From positions 2,480,001-2,544,000 of the forward strand of contig NZ_JACBZY010000001.1 of the NCBI RefSeq assembly GCF_013408685.1: a stretch of 64,000 bases of DNA. Direction: 5' to 3'. Positions within the stretch are counted from its first letter, which is position 1, and the number at the start of each line of letters is the position of its first letter. Under the pieces are notes generated by a model. That model saw only the letters and a list, made by a program, of their open reading frames with translations, made no database searches and had not been told where the DNA came from. Source of the stretch: Schumannella luteola (lineage in GTDB: Bacteria; Actinomycetota; Actinomycetes; Actinomycetales; Microbacteriaceae). Below, in pieces: positions 56,839 through 64,000 of this stretch. A program made the translations under genes and the position numbers.

Positions 56839-58914
56839 GTGACTGACATCACTGCACCCCTGCCCGGCGACCGCGCCGCGCTGACCAAGCTGAAGCTCGC
56901 CGAGCTGCAGGCCATCGCCGCCGAGCGCAACGTGCCCGGCGCCGCGCGCCTGCGCAAGGGCGAGCTCGTCGAGCTGCTGCTCAGCTCGGTGGAGAGCGCC
57001 GACGCTCCCGCCGCGCCGAGCACCGAGGCGCCCGTCGCCGAGGCTCCGGCTGCCGTCGAGGCGCCCGCCGCCGAGGTTCCGGCCGCTGTCGAGGCGCCCG
57101 TCGCCGAGGCCGCGCCGGCCACCGCGAGCCGCGCCCGCCGCTCGCGTCGTGCCACCGCATCCACCGCCGACGTCGCCGCGCTGGCGACCGCCGTCGAGAG
57201 CGCCCCCGCCGAGGCCCCCGCGACCGAGACCGCCGCCGACGCCGCCGAGACCCCGGCCGCGGAGGCTCCCGCCGTGGAGACCGCCGCTGCCGAGGGCGTG
57301 ACCCCGCGCGAGCAGACCTCGGGTCGTCGTCGCCGGGGCGACCGCCGCGGCGCCGACCAGCACGTCGCCGGCGGTGAGTCCGGCACCGTCGAGACGACCG
57401 AGTCGGGCGCCGAGGAGGCGTCGACCACTGCCGAGAACGCCAACGACGGCGACAACCAGGGCCGCGAGGGCCAGGGTTCGGGCCGTCGCCGTGGACGCAA
57501 CCGCGGCAAGGGCAACCAGAACCAGAACGGCCAGGGCGGCAACGGCCAGAACCAGGGCGGCCAGAACCAGAACGGCCAGGCCAAGGACCAGGGCGACGAC
57601 GCCCAGGGCGGCAACGGCCCCGAGCAGCAGGGCGCCCGCGACGACGACCAGCAGGACGGCCAGGGCGGCAGCCGTCGCAGCCGCTACCGCGACCGCAAGC
57701 GCGGCCGCGGCCAGGGGGGCGACGACGAGCCCGAGATCAGCGATGACGACGTGCTCATCCCGATCGGCGGCATCCTCGACGTGCTCGACAACTACGCCTT
57801 CGTGCGCACCACCGGCTACCTGCCCGGCCCGAACGACGTCTACGTCTCGCTCGGCCAGGTCAAGAAGTACAACCTGCGCAAGGGCGACGCCGTCGTCGGC
57901 GCCATCCGCCAGCCGAACGAGGGCGACGGCCAGAGCAGCCGCCAGAAGTACAACGCGCTCGTCAAGGTCGACCTGGTCAACGGCCAGCCCGTCGACCAGG
58001 TCGAGAACCGCGTCGAATTCGGCGACCTGACCCCGATCTACCCCAACGAGCGCCTGCGTCTCGAGACGGAGCCCGGCAAGCTGTCGACCCGCATCATCGA
58101 CCTCGTCGCGCCGATCGGCAAGGGCCAGCGCGGCCTCATCGTCGCGCCGCCGAAGGCCGGCAAGACGCTCATCCTGCAGGCCATCGCCAAGGCGATCGCG
58201 GTCAACAACCCCGAGACCCACATCATGGTCGTGCTCGTCGACGAGCGCCCCGAAGAGGTCACCGACATGCAGCGCTCCGTGCGCGGCGAGGTCATCGCCT
58301 CGACCTTCGACCGCCCGGCCGAAGACCACACCACGGTCGCCGAGCTCGCGATCGAGCGCGCCAAGCGCCTCGTCGAGCTGGGCAACGACGTCGTCGTGCT
58401 GCTCGACTCGATCACGCGCCTCGGCCGCGCCTACAACCTGGCCTCGCCGGCCAGCGGCCGCGTGCTCTCCGGCGGCGTCGACGCCTCGGCGCTCTACCCG
58501 CCGAAGCGCTTCTTCGGCGCCGCGCGCAACATCGAGGGCGGCGGCTCGCTGACCATCCTCGCGACCGCGCTCGTCGAGACCGGCTCGAAGATGGACGAGG
58601 TGATCTTCGAGGAGTTCAAGGGCACCGGCAACATGGAGCTGCGCCTCTCGCGTCAGCTCGCCGACAAGCGCATCTTCCCGGCGGTCGACATCTACGCGTC
58701 GAGCACCCGCCGCGAGGAGGAGCTGCTCAGCGCCGACGAGGTCAAGATCACCTGGCGCCTGCGTCGTGCGCTGGCCGGTCTCGAGCTGCAGCAGCAGCTC
58801 GAGGTCGTGCTCGGCAAGCTCAAGGAGACGTCGTCGAACACCGAGTTCCTGGTTCAGATCCAGAACTCGCTCCCGGCGGGCGGCCACCAGGGCGGCGCCG
58901 CGCACAAGGAGTAA
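56839..58914 (+). CDS. rho: Transcription termination factor Rho, with long actinobacterial N-terminal insert
   Basis: 691 aa against about 420 in E. coli. The Rho_N helix bundle (residues 13-50, [20 protein letters not shown]) is followed by about 250 low-complexity residues: Ala/Pro/Glu-rich repeats, then Arg/Gly and Asn/Gln/Gly-rich tracts (about 205-265). The cold-shock RNA-binding domain (about 285-385, [20 protein letters not shown]) and the RecA-type ATPase (Walker [16 protein letters not shown], Walker [18 protein letters not shown] loops in [20 protein letters not shown]) are intact. The GTG at 56839 is chosen for GAAGGAA upstream and the fit to Rho_N. The insert probably adds RNA contacts. 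Confidence 0.95.
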   Translation: MTDITAPLPGDRAALTKLKLAELQAIAAERNVPGAARLRKGELVELLLSSVESADAPAAPSTEAPVAEAPAAVEAPAAEVPAAVEAPVAEAAPATASRARRSRRATASTADVAALATAVESAPAEAPATETAADAAETPAAEAPAVETAAAEGVTPREQTSGRRRRGDRRGADQHVAGGESGTVETTESGAEEASTTAENANDGDNQGREGQGSGRRRGRNRGKGNQNQNGQGGNGQNQGGQNQNGQAKDQGDDAQGGNGPEQQGARDDDQQDGQGGSRRSRYRDRKRGRGQGGDDEPEISDDDVLIPIGGILDVLDNYAFVRTTGYLPGPNDVYVSLGQVKKYNLRKGDAVVGAIRQPNEGDGQSSRQKYNALVKVDLVNGQPVDQVENRVEFGDLTPIYPNERLRLETEPGKLSTRIIDLVAPIGKGQRGLIVAPPKAGKTLILQAIAKAIAVNNPETHIMVVLVDERPEEVTDMQRSVRGEVIASTFDRPAEDHTTVAELAIERAKRLVELGNDVVVLLDSITRLGRAYNLASPASGRVLSGGVDASALYPPKRFFGAARNIEGGGSLTILATALVETGSKMDEVIFEEFKGTGNMELRLSRQLADKRIFPAVDIYASSTRREEELLSADEVKITWRLRRALAGLELQQQLEVVLGKLKETSSNTEFLVQIQNSLPAGGHQGGAAHKE
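57511..57625 (+). repeat. Short degenerate in-frame repeats in rho encoding the Asn/Gln/Gly tract
   Basis: Imperfect tandem units of AACCAGAACGGCCAGGGCGGC and its variants encode alternating NQNGQGG. They lie in the insert of Rho and differ in composition from the rest of the gene, with AAC/CAG codons repeated. Confidence 0.7.
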
Positions 58915-58917
58915 TCG

Positions 58918-60000
58918 GTGTTCGAGTCCGTCGCCGCGCTGCGGGCCGAGCACGATCAGCTGCAGGAGCAGTTGGCCGACCCGGCCCTGCACGCGGATGC
59001 CGCGCGCGCGAAGAAGGTCAACCGGCGCTATGCCGAGTTGAGCCAGATCGTGCACGCCCACTCCGCGTGGACGCAGCTCGGCGACGACCTCGAGGCCGCG
59101 CGCGAGCTGGCCAAGGAGGACGAGGCCTTCGCCGAGGAGGTGCCGGCGCTCGAGGAGCAGCTGGCCGCCGCCCAGGAGAAGCTGCGCCGACTGCTGATCC
59201 CGCGCGACCCGGACGACGGGCGCGACGTGATCATGGAGATCAAGGGCGGCGAGGGCGGCGAGGAGTCGGCGCTGTTCGCGGCCGACCTGCTGCGCATGTA
59301 CGTGCACTACGCCGAGTCCCGCGGCTGGAAGACCGAGCTGCTGGAGCGCACCGAGAGCGATCTCGGCGGCTACAAGGACGTGCAGGTCGCGATCAAGTCG
59401 ACCGCGACCGACCCGGCGCAGGGTGTCTGGGCGAGCCTCAAGTACGAGGGCGGCGTGCACCGTGTGCAGCGCGTTCCGGCGACCGAGTCGCAGGGCCGCA
59501 TCCACACCTCGACGACGGGCGTGCTCGTCTTCCCCGAGGTGGATGAGCCCGAAGAGCTCGAGATCAGCCAGAACGATCTGAAGATCGACGTGTTCCGCTC
59601 GTCGGGCCCCGGCGGTCAGAGCGTCAACACGACCGACTCGGCCGTGCGCATCACGCACGTGCCGACCGGCATCGTCGTGTCGATGCAGAACGAGAAGAGC
59701 CAGCTGCAGAACCGCGAGGCGGGGATGCGCGTGCTGCGTGCGCGCCTGCTCGCGCGTCAGCAGGAGGAGCTCGCGGCGGCGGCCTCGGATGCGCGCAAGA
59801 CGCAGATCCGCACCATGGACCGCTCGGAGCGCATCCGCACGTACAACTTCCCCGAGAACCGCATCGCCGATCACCGCACGGGCTACAAGGCCTACAACCT
59901 CGACGCCGTCATGAACGGCGCGATCGGCCCGGTCATCGAGTCGCTGATCTCCGCCGACGAGGAGGCCCAGCTGGCCGACCTCGGCGACACCGCGTCGTGA
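58918..60000 (+). CDS. prfA: Peptide chain release factor 1
   Basis: 360 aa class I release factor for UAA/UAG. The GGQ loop is [20 protein letters not shown] (peptidyl-tRNA hydrolysis) and the codon-recognition segment includes the RF1-type PAT-equivalent region [17 protein letters not shown]-terminal [16 protein letters not shown] is standard. The GTG at 58918 is 6 bases after AAGGAG, which overlaps the end of rho. It overlaps prmC, its methyltransferase, by 4 bases. Confidence 0.97.
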   Translation: MFESVAALRAEHDQLQEQLADPALHADAARAKKVNRRYAELSQIVHAHSAWTQLGDDLEAARELAKEDEAFAEEVPALEEQLAAAQEKLRRLLIPRDPDDGRDVIMEIKGGEGGEESALFAADLLRMYVHYAESRGWKTELLERTESDLGGYKDVQVAIKSTATDPAQGVWASLKYEGGVHRVQRVPATESQGRIHTSTTGVLVFPEVDEPEELEISQNDLKIDVFRSSGPGGQSVNTTDSAVRITHVPTGIVVSMQNEKSQLQNREAGMRVLRARLLARQQEELAAAASDARKTQIRTMDRSERIRTYNFPENRIADHRTGYKAYNLDAVMNGAIGPVIESLISADEEAQLADLGDTAS

Positions 60001-60893
60001 TCGTGTCGGCCGGGACCGAGACGGGGCGCACGATGCCGCGCACGGTGGCAGAGCTGCGTGGCGAGGCGGTGCGCGTGCTGACGGCCGCGCACATCCCGAC
60101 GCCCGAGGCGGATGCCGAGCTGCTGATCGGGCACGTGCTCGGCCTGAGTCGCGGTCAGATCCAGGCGAAGGTCGCGACCGGCGCCGGCGTGGATGCGGAG
60201 CAGCGCCTTCAGGTCGTCGAGCTGGTCGAGCGCCGCGCGGCTCGCGAGCCCCTGCAGCACATCACCGGACGCGCCCCGTTCCGCATGCTGGAGCTGGCGG
60301 TCGGACCGGGGGTGTTCGTGCCGCGACCGGAGACGGAGACGGTCGCGCAGATCGCGATCGACGCGCTGCGCGCCGTGCCCACGCCGGAGCCGGTCGGCAT
60401 CGACCTCGGCACCGGCAGCGGCGCCATCGCGATCGCACTGGCCACCGAGGTTCCCCACGCGCGCGTCATCGCGGTCGAGAACTCGCCGCAGGCTTTCACC
60501 TGGACGACGCAGAACGTGCGTGAGAGCGGCGCCGACAACCTGCGCCTCGTCTTCGCCGATCTCGCCGTCGCCGTGCCGGAGCTCGACGGGCTCGTCGACG
60601 TCGTCGTCTCGAACCCTCCGTACATCCCGGCCGCCGCGGTGCCGCGCGACCCCGAGGTGCGTCTCTACGACCCGCCGGCCGCGCTCTACGGGGGAGAGGA
60701 CGGCCTCGACGTCGTGCGCGCCCTCTCGCAGCGCGCGCTTGCGCTCTTGCGTCCGGGGGGCACGCTCGTGCTCGAGCACGGCGAGCTGCAGGGCGCCGAG
60801 ATCCGCGAGCTGCTCACGGCCGACGGCTGGCGCGCCGCGGCGACGTCGAGCGATCTGCTCGGCCGCGACCGCGCGACGACCGCACTGCGCTGA
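59997..60893 (+). CDS. prmC: Release factor glutamine methyltransferase
   Basis: 298 aa. The N-terminal helical domain (1-95) is followed by a Rossmann methyltransferase with the SAM loop [16 protein letters not shown] and the catalytic [10 protein letters not shown] (NPPY). It methylates the Gln of the GGQ motif in release factors; coupling to prfA by a GTGA overlap is the usual order. The start may be the GTG at 59997 or the ATG at 60033 (MPRTVAELR), the latter nearer to the family length. Confidence 0.95.
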   Translation: MIVSAGTETGRTMPRTVAELRGEAVRVLTAAHIPTPEADAELLIGHVLGLSRGQIQAKVATGAGVDAEQRLQVVELVERRAAREPLQHITGRAPFRMLELAVGPGVFVPRPETETVAQIAIDALRAVPTPEPVGIDLGTGSGAIAIALATEVPHARVIAVENSPQAFTWTTQNVRESGADNLRLVFADLAVAVPELDGLVDVVVSNPPYIPAAAVPRDPEVRLYDPPAALYGGEDGLDVVRALSQRALALLRPGGTLVLEHGELQGAEIRELLTADGWRAAATSSDLLGRDRATTALR

Positions 60894-60946
60894 CGGCCGG
60901 AGCGCCGCTCCGGCTCGGACGGCGGCGCAGACGCCGGCGCCGCAGG

Positions 60947-61564
60947 TCAGACCCGAGCGCTCGCGAAGTCCTCGATCGCCTCGAGCAGTCGCTCGGCATC
61001 CGTGTAGTGGTGAGCCGTGATCCCGACGGAGGCGGCGCCGGCCACGTTCTCGGTCAGGTCGTCGGCGAAGAACACGTCCTCGGGGGCGCGGTCGTAGGCC
61101 GCGAGCAGGGCGCGGAACACGGCTGGGTCGGGTTTGCGGGCGCCGTAGTAGGCGGTGGCGCGCAGGCCGTCGCCGAACAGCTCGGCGACCTCGGGCACGA
61201 GGCGGTGCAGGTTCTCGCCGATGAACGCGCCGTTGTTGGTGAGCATCGTCACCTCGCCGAGCTGCTTCGCCCGCTCGATCGCCGCGATGACGGCGGGGCG
61301 CGGCGCCATCGCGTCGCGTCGCGCTGCCAGCCAGGCATCACCCGGCACGTCGATGCCGAGCGTGGAGTTGACGGCGGCGAGGTACTCGTCGCCGGTGCGC
61401 CAGCCGCCGGCCTCGGCCTTCATCTCGCCCTCGGGATGCGTCCACCACCGTGCGCGCAGCTCGTCGACCGGAAGCCCGGTCAGCGTGCTGAGGCCCGCCA
61501 TCCGGCGTCGCCAGTCGTAGTCGTAGATGACCTCGTCCATGTCGAAGGCGAAGAGCAGAGTCAC
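60947..61564 (-). CDS. HAD-family hydrolase
   Basis: 205 aa. Motif I is FAFDMDEVIYDYDWRRRM (DxD with Val/Ile in place of the Thr), motif II MLTNNGAF, motif III Lys in YYGARKPDPAVF and motif IV FFADDLTENV. The cap domain lies at about 20-85. It is a subfamily IA phosphatase-like protein; the substrate cannot be inferred. The GTG at 61564 is the start because the frame upstream runs into the divergent promoter. It is not a copy of the HAD gene near 16 kb (different cap and motif I). Confidence 0.82.
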   Translation of the reverse strand: MTLLFAFDMDEVIYDYDWRRRMAGLSTLTGLPVDELRARWWTHPEGEMKAEAGGWRTGDEYLAAVNSTLGIDVPGDAWLAARRDAMAPRPAVIAAIERAKQLGEVTMLTNNGAFIGENLHRLVPEVAELFGDGLRATAYYGARKPDPAVFRALLAAYDRAPEDVFFADDLTENVAGAASVGITAHHYTDAERLLEAIEDFASARV

Positions 61565-61587
61565 GGGTCCAGTCTTCCAGGTGGTCG

Positions 61588-61597
61588 ACAGTAGGAT
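61588..61597. promoter_or_regulatory. Overlapping divergent -10 hexamers, HAD hydrolase and tsaC genes
   Basis: TACTGT on the minus strand (61588-61593) and TAGGAT on the plus strand (61592-61597) share two bases. RNA polymerase can occupy only one at a time. tsaC ATG is 10 bases downstream of its hexamer; the HAD leader is about 15-20 bases. Confidence 0.5.
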
Positions 61598-61607
61598 TGC
61601 CACCGCC

Positions 61608-62288
61608 ATGACCTCGATCTACGACTGCTCCGACGCATCCGAGCTCCTCACCGGCATGCGGCTCGCGCGGCAGGCGATCGGCCGGGGCGAGCTCGTGGTG
61701 CTGCCGACCGACACCGTCTACGGGGTCGGCGCCGACGCGTTCTCGGCGGCCGCCGTGAACCGTCTGCTCGAGGCGAAGGGCCGCGATCGCACCGCGCCGC
61801 CGCCCGTGCTGGTTCCCGGGATCGCCACGCTCGAGGCCCTCGCCGAGTCGGTTCCGCAGCCGGTGCGCGATCTGGTCGACGAGTTCTGGCCCGGCGGCCT
61901 CACGATCGTGCTGCGCGCCCGCCCCACCCTCGACTGGGATCTGGGCGAGACCCGCGGCACCGTCGGCCTCCGCATGCCGAGCGACACGCTCGCACTCGAG
62001 CTCCTCGCCGAGACCGGGCCGCTCGCCGTGTCGAGCGCGAATCTCACCGGGAAGCCCGCCGCGATGACGGCCCAGGAGGCCGAGGAGATGCTCGGCGACA
62101 GCGTCGCGGTCTACCTCGACGGCGGACCGGCGGGGGAGGGCTACGCGGATGCGGCGGCGAGCACCGGCTCGACGATCGTCGACGCGACGCTGCTCGACCA
62201 CCCCGAGGGCAAGCTGCGCTTCCTGCGCCACGGCGTCATCCCCGACGACGAGATCATCCGCGTCGTGGGAGCCGATCGGTGCGAATAG
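61608..62288 (+). CDS. tsaC: L-threonylcarbamoyladenylate synthase
   Basis: 226 aa YrdC-domain protein (Sua5/YciO/YrdC family) that makes threonylcarbamoyl-AMP for the t6A modification of tRNAs. Signature LPTDTVYGVGADAFSAAAVN, the KxR motif near LEAKGRDRTAPPPVLV, WPGGLTIVLRARPTL, LRMPSDTLALELLA and AVSSANLTGKPA are all visible. The C-terminal Sua5 domain is lacking, as in TsaC. It uses threonine and lies directly after prmC in many Actinobacteria. It overlaps wecA by 10 bases. Confidence 0.93.
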   Translation: MTSIYDCSDASELLTGMRLARQAIGRGELVVLPTDTVYGVGADAFSAAAVNRLLEAKGRDRTAPPPVLVPGIATLEALAESVPQPVRDLVDEFWPGGLTIVLRARPTLDWDLGETRGTVGLRMPSDTLALELLAETGPLAVSSANLTGKPAAMTAQEAEEMLGDSVAVYLDGGPAGEGYADAAASTGSTIVDATLLDHPEGKLRFLRHGVIPDDEIIRVVGADRCE

Positions 62289-63601
62289 TCTTCTACGTCC
62301 TCGTCGCGGGCATCGCGGCGATCGTGACCTTCACGGTCGCGGTGCTGATCTACCGGCTCAGCCACAAGTACCGGCTGTACCCGAAGATCCGCGCCCGCGA
62401 CGTGCACACCCGCCCGACGCCGCGCCTCGGCGGCATCGCGATGTTCGTCGGCGTGATCGCCGCCTTCGCGGTCGCCTCGAAGCTGCCGGCCTTCGAGCTC
62501 GTGTTCTCCGACTCGGGCAAGATCCTGGGAGTGCTCGGCGCCGCGCTGCTCACGGTCGTGATCGGCGTGATCGACGATCTCATCGACCTCGACTGGGTCA
62601 CGAAGCTCGCCGGCCAGGTCATCTCGGCCGCGCTGCTCGCCTGGCAGGGCGCCCAGCTCGCGTCGCTCCCGATCCCCGGCGGTCTGCTGATCGGCTCGCC
62701 GTTCCTCTCGCTCGCGGCGACGATCTTCATCTGCATGCTCGTGATGAACGCGGTCAACTTCATCGACGGACTCGACGGCCTGGTGGCCGGTGTCGCGATC
62801 ATCGCGAGCGGCGTGTTCTTCATCTACACCTACGTGCTCAGCGTCGGGCCGACCCAGACCGAGTACTTCAACCTGGCGTCCTTCCTCGCCGTGACGGTGA
62901 TCGGCGTCTGCATCGGCTTCCTCCCGTTGAACTGGCGTCCAGCGAAGCTGTTCATGGGGGATGCGGGCGCCCTGCTCGTCGGTCTGCTCATGGCCGCCTC
63001 GACGATCGCCGCGACGGGCCAGCTCGATCCCGGCAACGTGACCGTGCAGGTGCCGACGCCCGACAGCGGCGTCGTGCTCGGCGGATCGGGGCTGCTCCCG
63101 GCGTTCATCCCGATCCTGCTGCCGTTCGCGGTGCTCATCGTGCCGCTCATGGACTTCGCCCTCGCCGTCACGCGGCGCCTGCGCGCCGGCAAGTCGCCGT
63201 TCAGCGCCGACCGCAAGCACCTGCACCACCGCCTGCTCGACATGGGCCACTCGCACCTGCACGCCGTGCTGATCTTCTACGGCTGGACGCTCGCCGCCTC
63301 GGTCGGCTGCCTGCTCTTCCTCTTCGTCGACTGGTGGTGGGCGCTCATCGTGACCGCGCTCGGATTCCTGGTCTGCGCGATCATCACCCTCTCGCCGCTC
63401 AGTCGGCGCAAGGCCGTCGAGGTCGCCGTGCAGAGCGCGAAGCCGGATGCGCAGCTCGCGCAGTACGACCCGCTCGACTCGGCCGCCCGCGACGACGAGG
63501 AGCCCACGGATGCGGCGGCCGAGGCCGCCCTCCGCCGCGTCGCGACCGGCGGCATCCCCCTGCCCGGCCGCACCGGCCGCCCGCCCCGACAGGAGCCCTG
63601 A
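62279..63601 (+). CDS. wecA: Undecaprenyl-phosphate GlcNAc-1-phosphate transferase (WecA/TagO, MraY superfamily)
   Basis: 440 aa with about eleven membrane helices and a hydrophilic tail of 55 residues. Conserved cytosolic loops: RDVHTRPTPRLGGIAMF, GVIDDLIDLDWVTKLAGQV (DD), NAVNFIDGLDGLVAG, RPAKLFMGDAGALLVG and the HIHH-type box RKHLHHRLLDMGHSHLHAV. The enzyme loads sugar phosphate on the lipid carrier for wall glycopolymers or lipoglycans; in Mycobacterium and relatives this gene (rfe) lies upstream of the atp operon, as here. The GTG at 62279 overlaps tsaC. Confidence 0.94.
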   Translation: MRIVFYVLVAGIAAIVTFTVAVLIYRLSHKYRLYPKIRARDVHTRPTPRLGGIAMFVGVIAAFAVASKLPAFELVFSDSGKILGVLGAALLTVVIGVIDDLIDLDWVTKLAGQVISAALLAWQGAQLASLPIPGGLLIGSPFLSLAATIFICMLVMNAVNFIDGLDGLVAGVAIIASGVFFIYTYVLSVGPTQTEYFNLASFLAVTVIGVCIGFLPLNWRPAKLFMGDAGALLVGLLMAASTIAATGQLDPGNVTVQVPTPDSGVVLGGSGLLPAFIPILLPFAVLIVPLMDFALAVTRRLRAGKSPFSADRKHLHHRLLDMGHSHLHAVLIFYGWTLAASVGCLLFLFVDWWWALIVTALGFLVCAIITLSPLSRRKAVEVAVQSAKPDAQLAQYDPLDSAARDDEEPTDAAAEAALRRVATGGIPLPGRTGRPPRQEP

Positions 63602-63603
63602 TC

Positions 63604-64000
63604 GTGACCACCGCCCCGCTGTTCCGCCGCATCCTCCGTGACGGCGCGATCCTCGCCCTCGTCGTCGCCGTCCTCGGCGGCGGGATCGGGCTGATCGCGG
63701 CCGGGGTGCCCGGACTCCTCGGCGGTCTGATCGGCGCACTCGCCGCGGCCGTCTTCTTGGCCCTCACCGCCGCGAGCGTGCTGCTCGCGGGCCGGGTCAC
63801 CGGGGGAGACCTCGGCAGCCCGCTCTTCTTCGGCGTCGTGCTCGGCAGCTGGCTGCTCAAGCTCGTGCTGTTCCTGGTCTTCTCGATCCTCCTGCGCGGT
63901 CAGCCGTGGCTGAACCCCTACGTGTTCTTCATCACGGTCGTGGTGTCCGTGATGGGCTCGCTCGTCATCGATGTCGTCGCGTTCCAGAAGTCGCGCGTGC
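63604..64000 (+). CDS. AtpI-like small membrane protein upstream of the ATP synthase genes (partial)
   Basis: 132 codons present; the gene runs off the right edge. It starts with GTG at 63604, 2 bases after the wecA stop. Four hydrophobic segments are seen: AILALVVAVLGGGIGLIAAG, LIGALAAAVFLALTAASVLL, SPLFFGVVLGSWLLKLVLFL and PYVFFITVVVSVMGSLVIDV, and KLVLFLVFSILLRG is reminiscent of AtpI/ATP synthase protein I. Position between wecA and the expected atpB supports that. AtpI helps assemble the c-ring or the magnesium supply; sequence similarity is weak in this group. Confidence 0.75.
   Translation, partial: MTTAPLFRRILRDGAILALVVAVLGGGIGLIAAGVPGLLGGLIGALAAAVFLALTAASVLLAGRVTGGDLGSPLFFGVVLGSWLLKLVLFLVFSILLRGQPWLNPYVFFITVVVSVMGSLVIDVVAFQKSRV

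Overview
The window is very GC-rich (about 70%), densely coded bacterial chromosome. Gene content points to an actinobacterium of the family Microbacteriaceae: a fused 2-oxoglutarate decarboxylase/succinyltransferase (Kgd), a SigR/RshA pair, GuaB1, GTP-dependent PEP carboxykinase, an extended Rho, and the order argS-lysA-hom-thrC-thrB-rho-prfA-prmC-tsaC-wecA leading into the ATP synthase genes. The genus cannot be fixed from the sequence alone. There is no phage, transposase, CRISPR array or obvious island, so this is core chromosome with some lineage-specific genes.

Layout: 1-10.5 kb holds hisN (partial), rsgA and aroA on the minus strand, the sigR-rshA redox regulon pair on the plus strand, then a tightly overlapping minus-strand run of kgd, an AAA+ ATPase, a TPR membrane protein and a small membrane protein. 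10.7-14.7 kb holds guaB1 and two CNNM/CBS membrane proteins, the first preceded by a 35-codon coupled leader ORF. 14.7-20.1 kb is a mixed metabolic and transport section (old yellow enzyme, HAD hydrolase, NAD(P)H-hydrate dehydratase, GT87-like membrane protein, MFS pump). 20.2-23.4 kb is a three-gene two-component system. 23.38-23.73 kb is the only gene-free stretch over 300 bases and carries an unusual array of hairpins. 23.7-26.3 kb is metX-metY. 26.5-33.9 kb carries a membrane acyltransferase, SDR, acyl-CoA ligase, MFS transporter, peptidase E, ung and an acetyltransferase. 34-36 kb is a GntR/YtrA-type regulator with its ABC transporter. 36-43.3 kb has an amidase, an iron-box-controlled lone SIP domain, hydrolases and dehydrogenases, an arginase-family enzyme and a sigma/anti-sigma-like pair. 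43.9-47.5 kb has pckG divergent from a RamB/ScfR-type regulator, followed by tRNA-Arg(CCG), pdxH and a lipoprotein. 49.1-58.9 kb is the argS/lysA/hom/thrC/thrB amino-acid block followed by rho; 58.9-64 kb is prfA-prmC, a HAD hydrolase, tsaC, wecA and the start of an AtpI-like gene.

Expression signals are strikingly uniform. About twenty genes have a TAnnnT -10 hexamer 6-10 bases before the start codon and no Shine-Dalgarno sequence, so they look leaderless. Most downstream genes begin by a 4-base ATGA/GTGA overlap. The observations most worth following up are the hairpin array upstream of the two-component system (23491-23669), a 64-base hairpin spanning the promoter and ribosome-binding site of an ECF sigma gene (43867-43930), the leader ORF coupled to the CNNM protein, the lone iron-regulated SIP domain, and the AAA+/TPR/membrane operon behind kgd.
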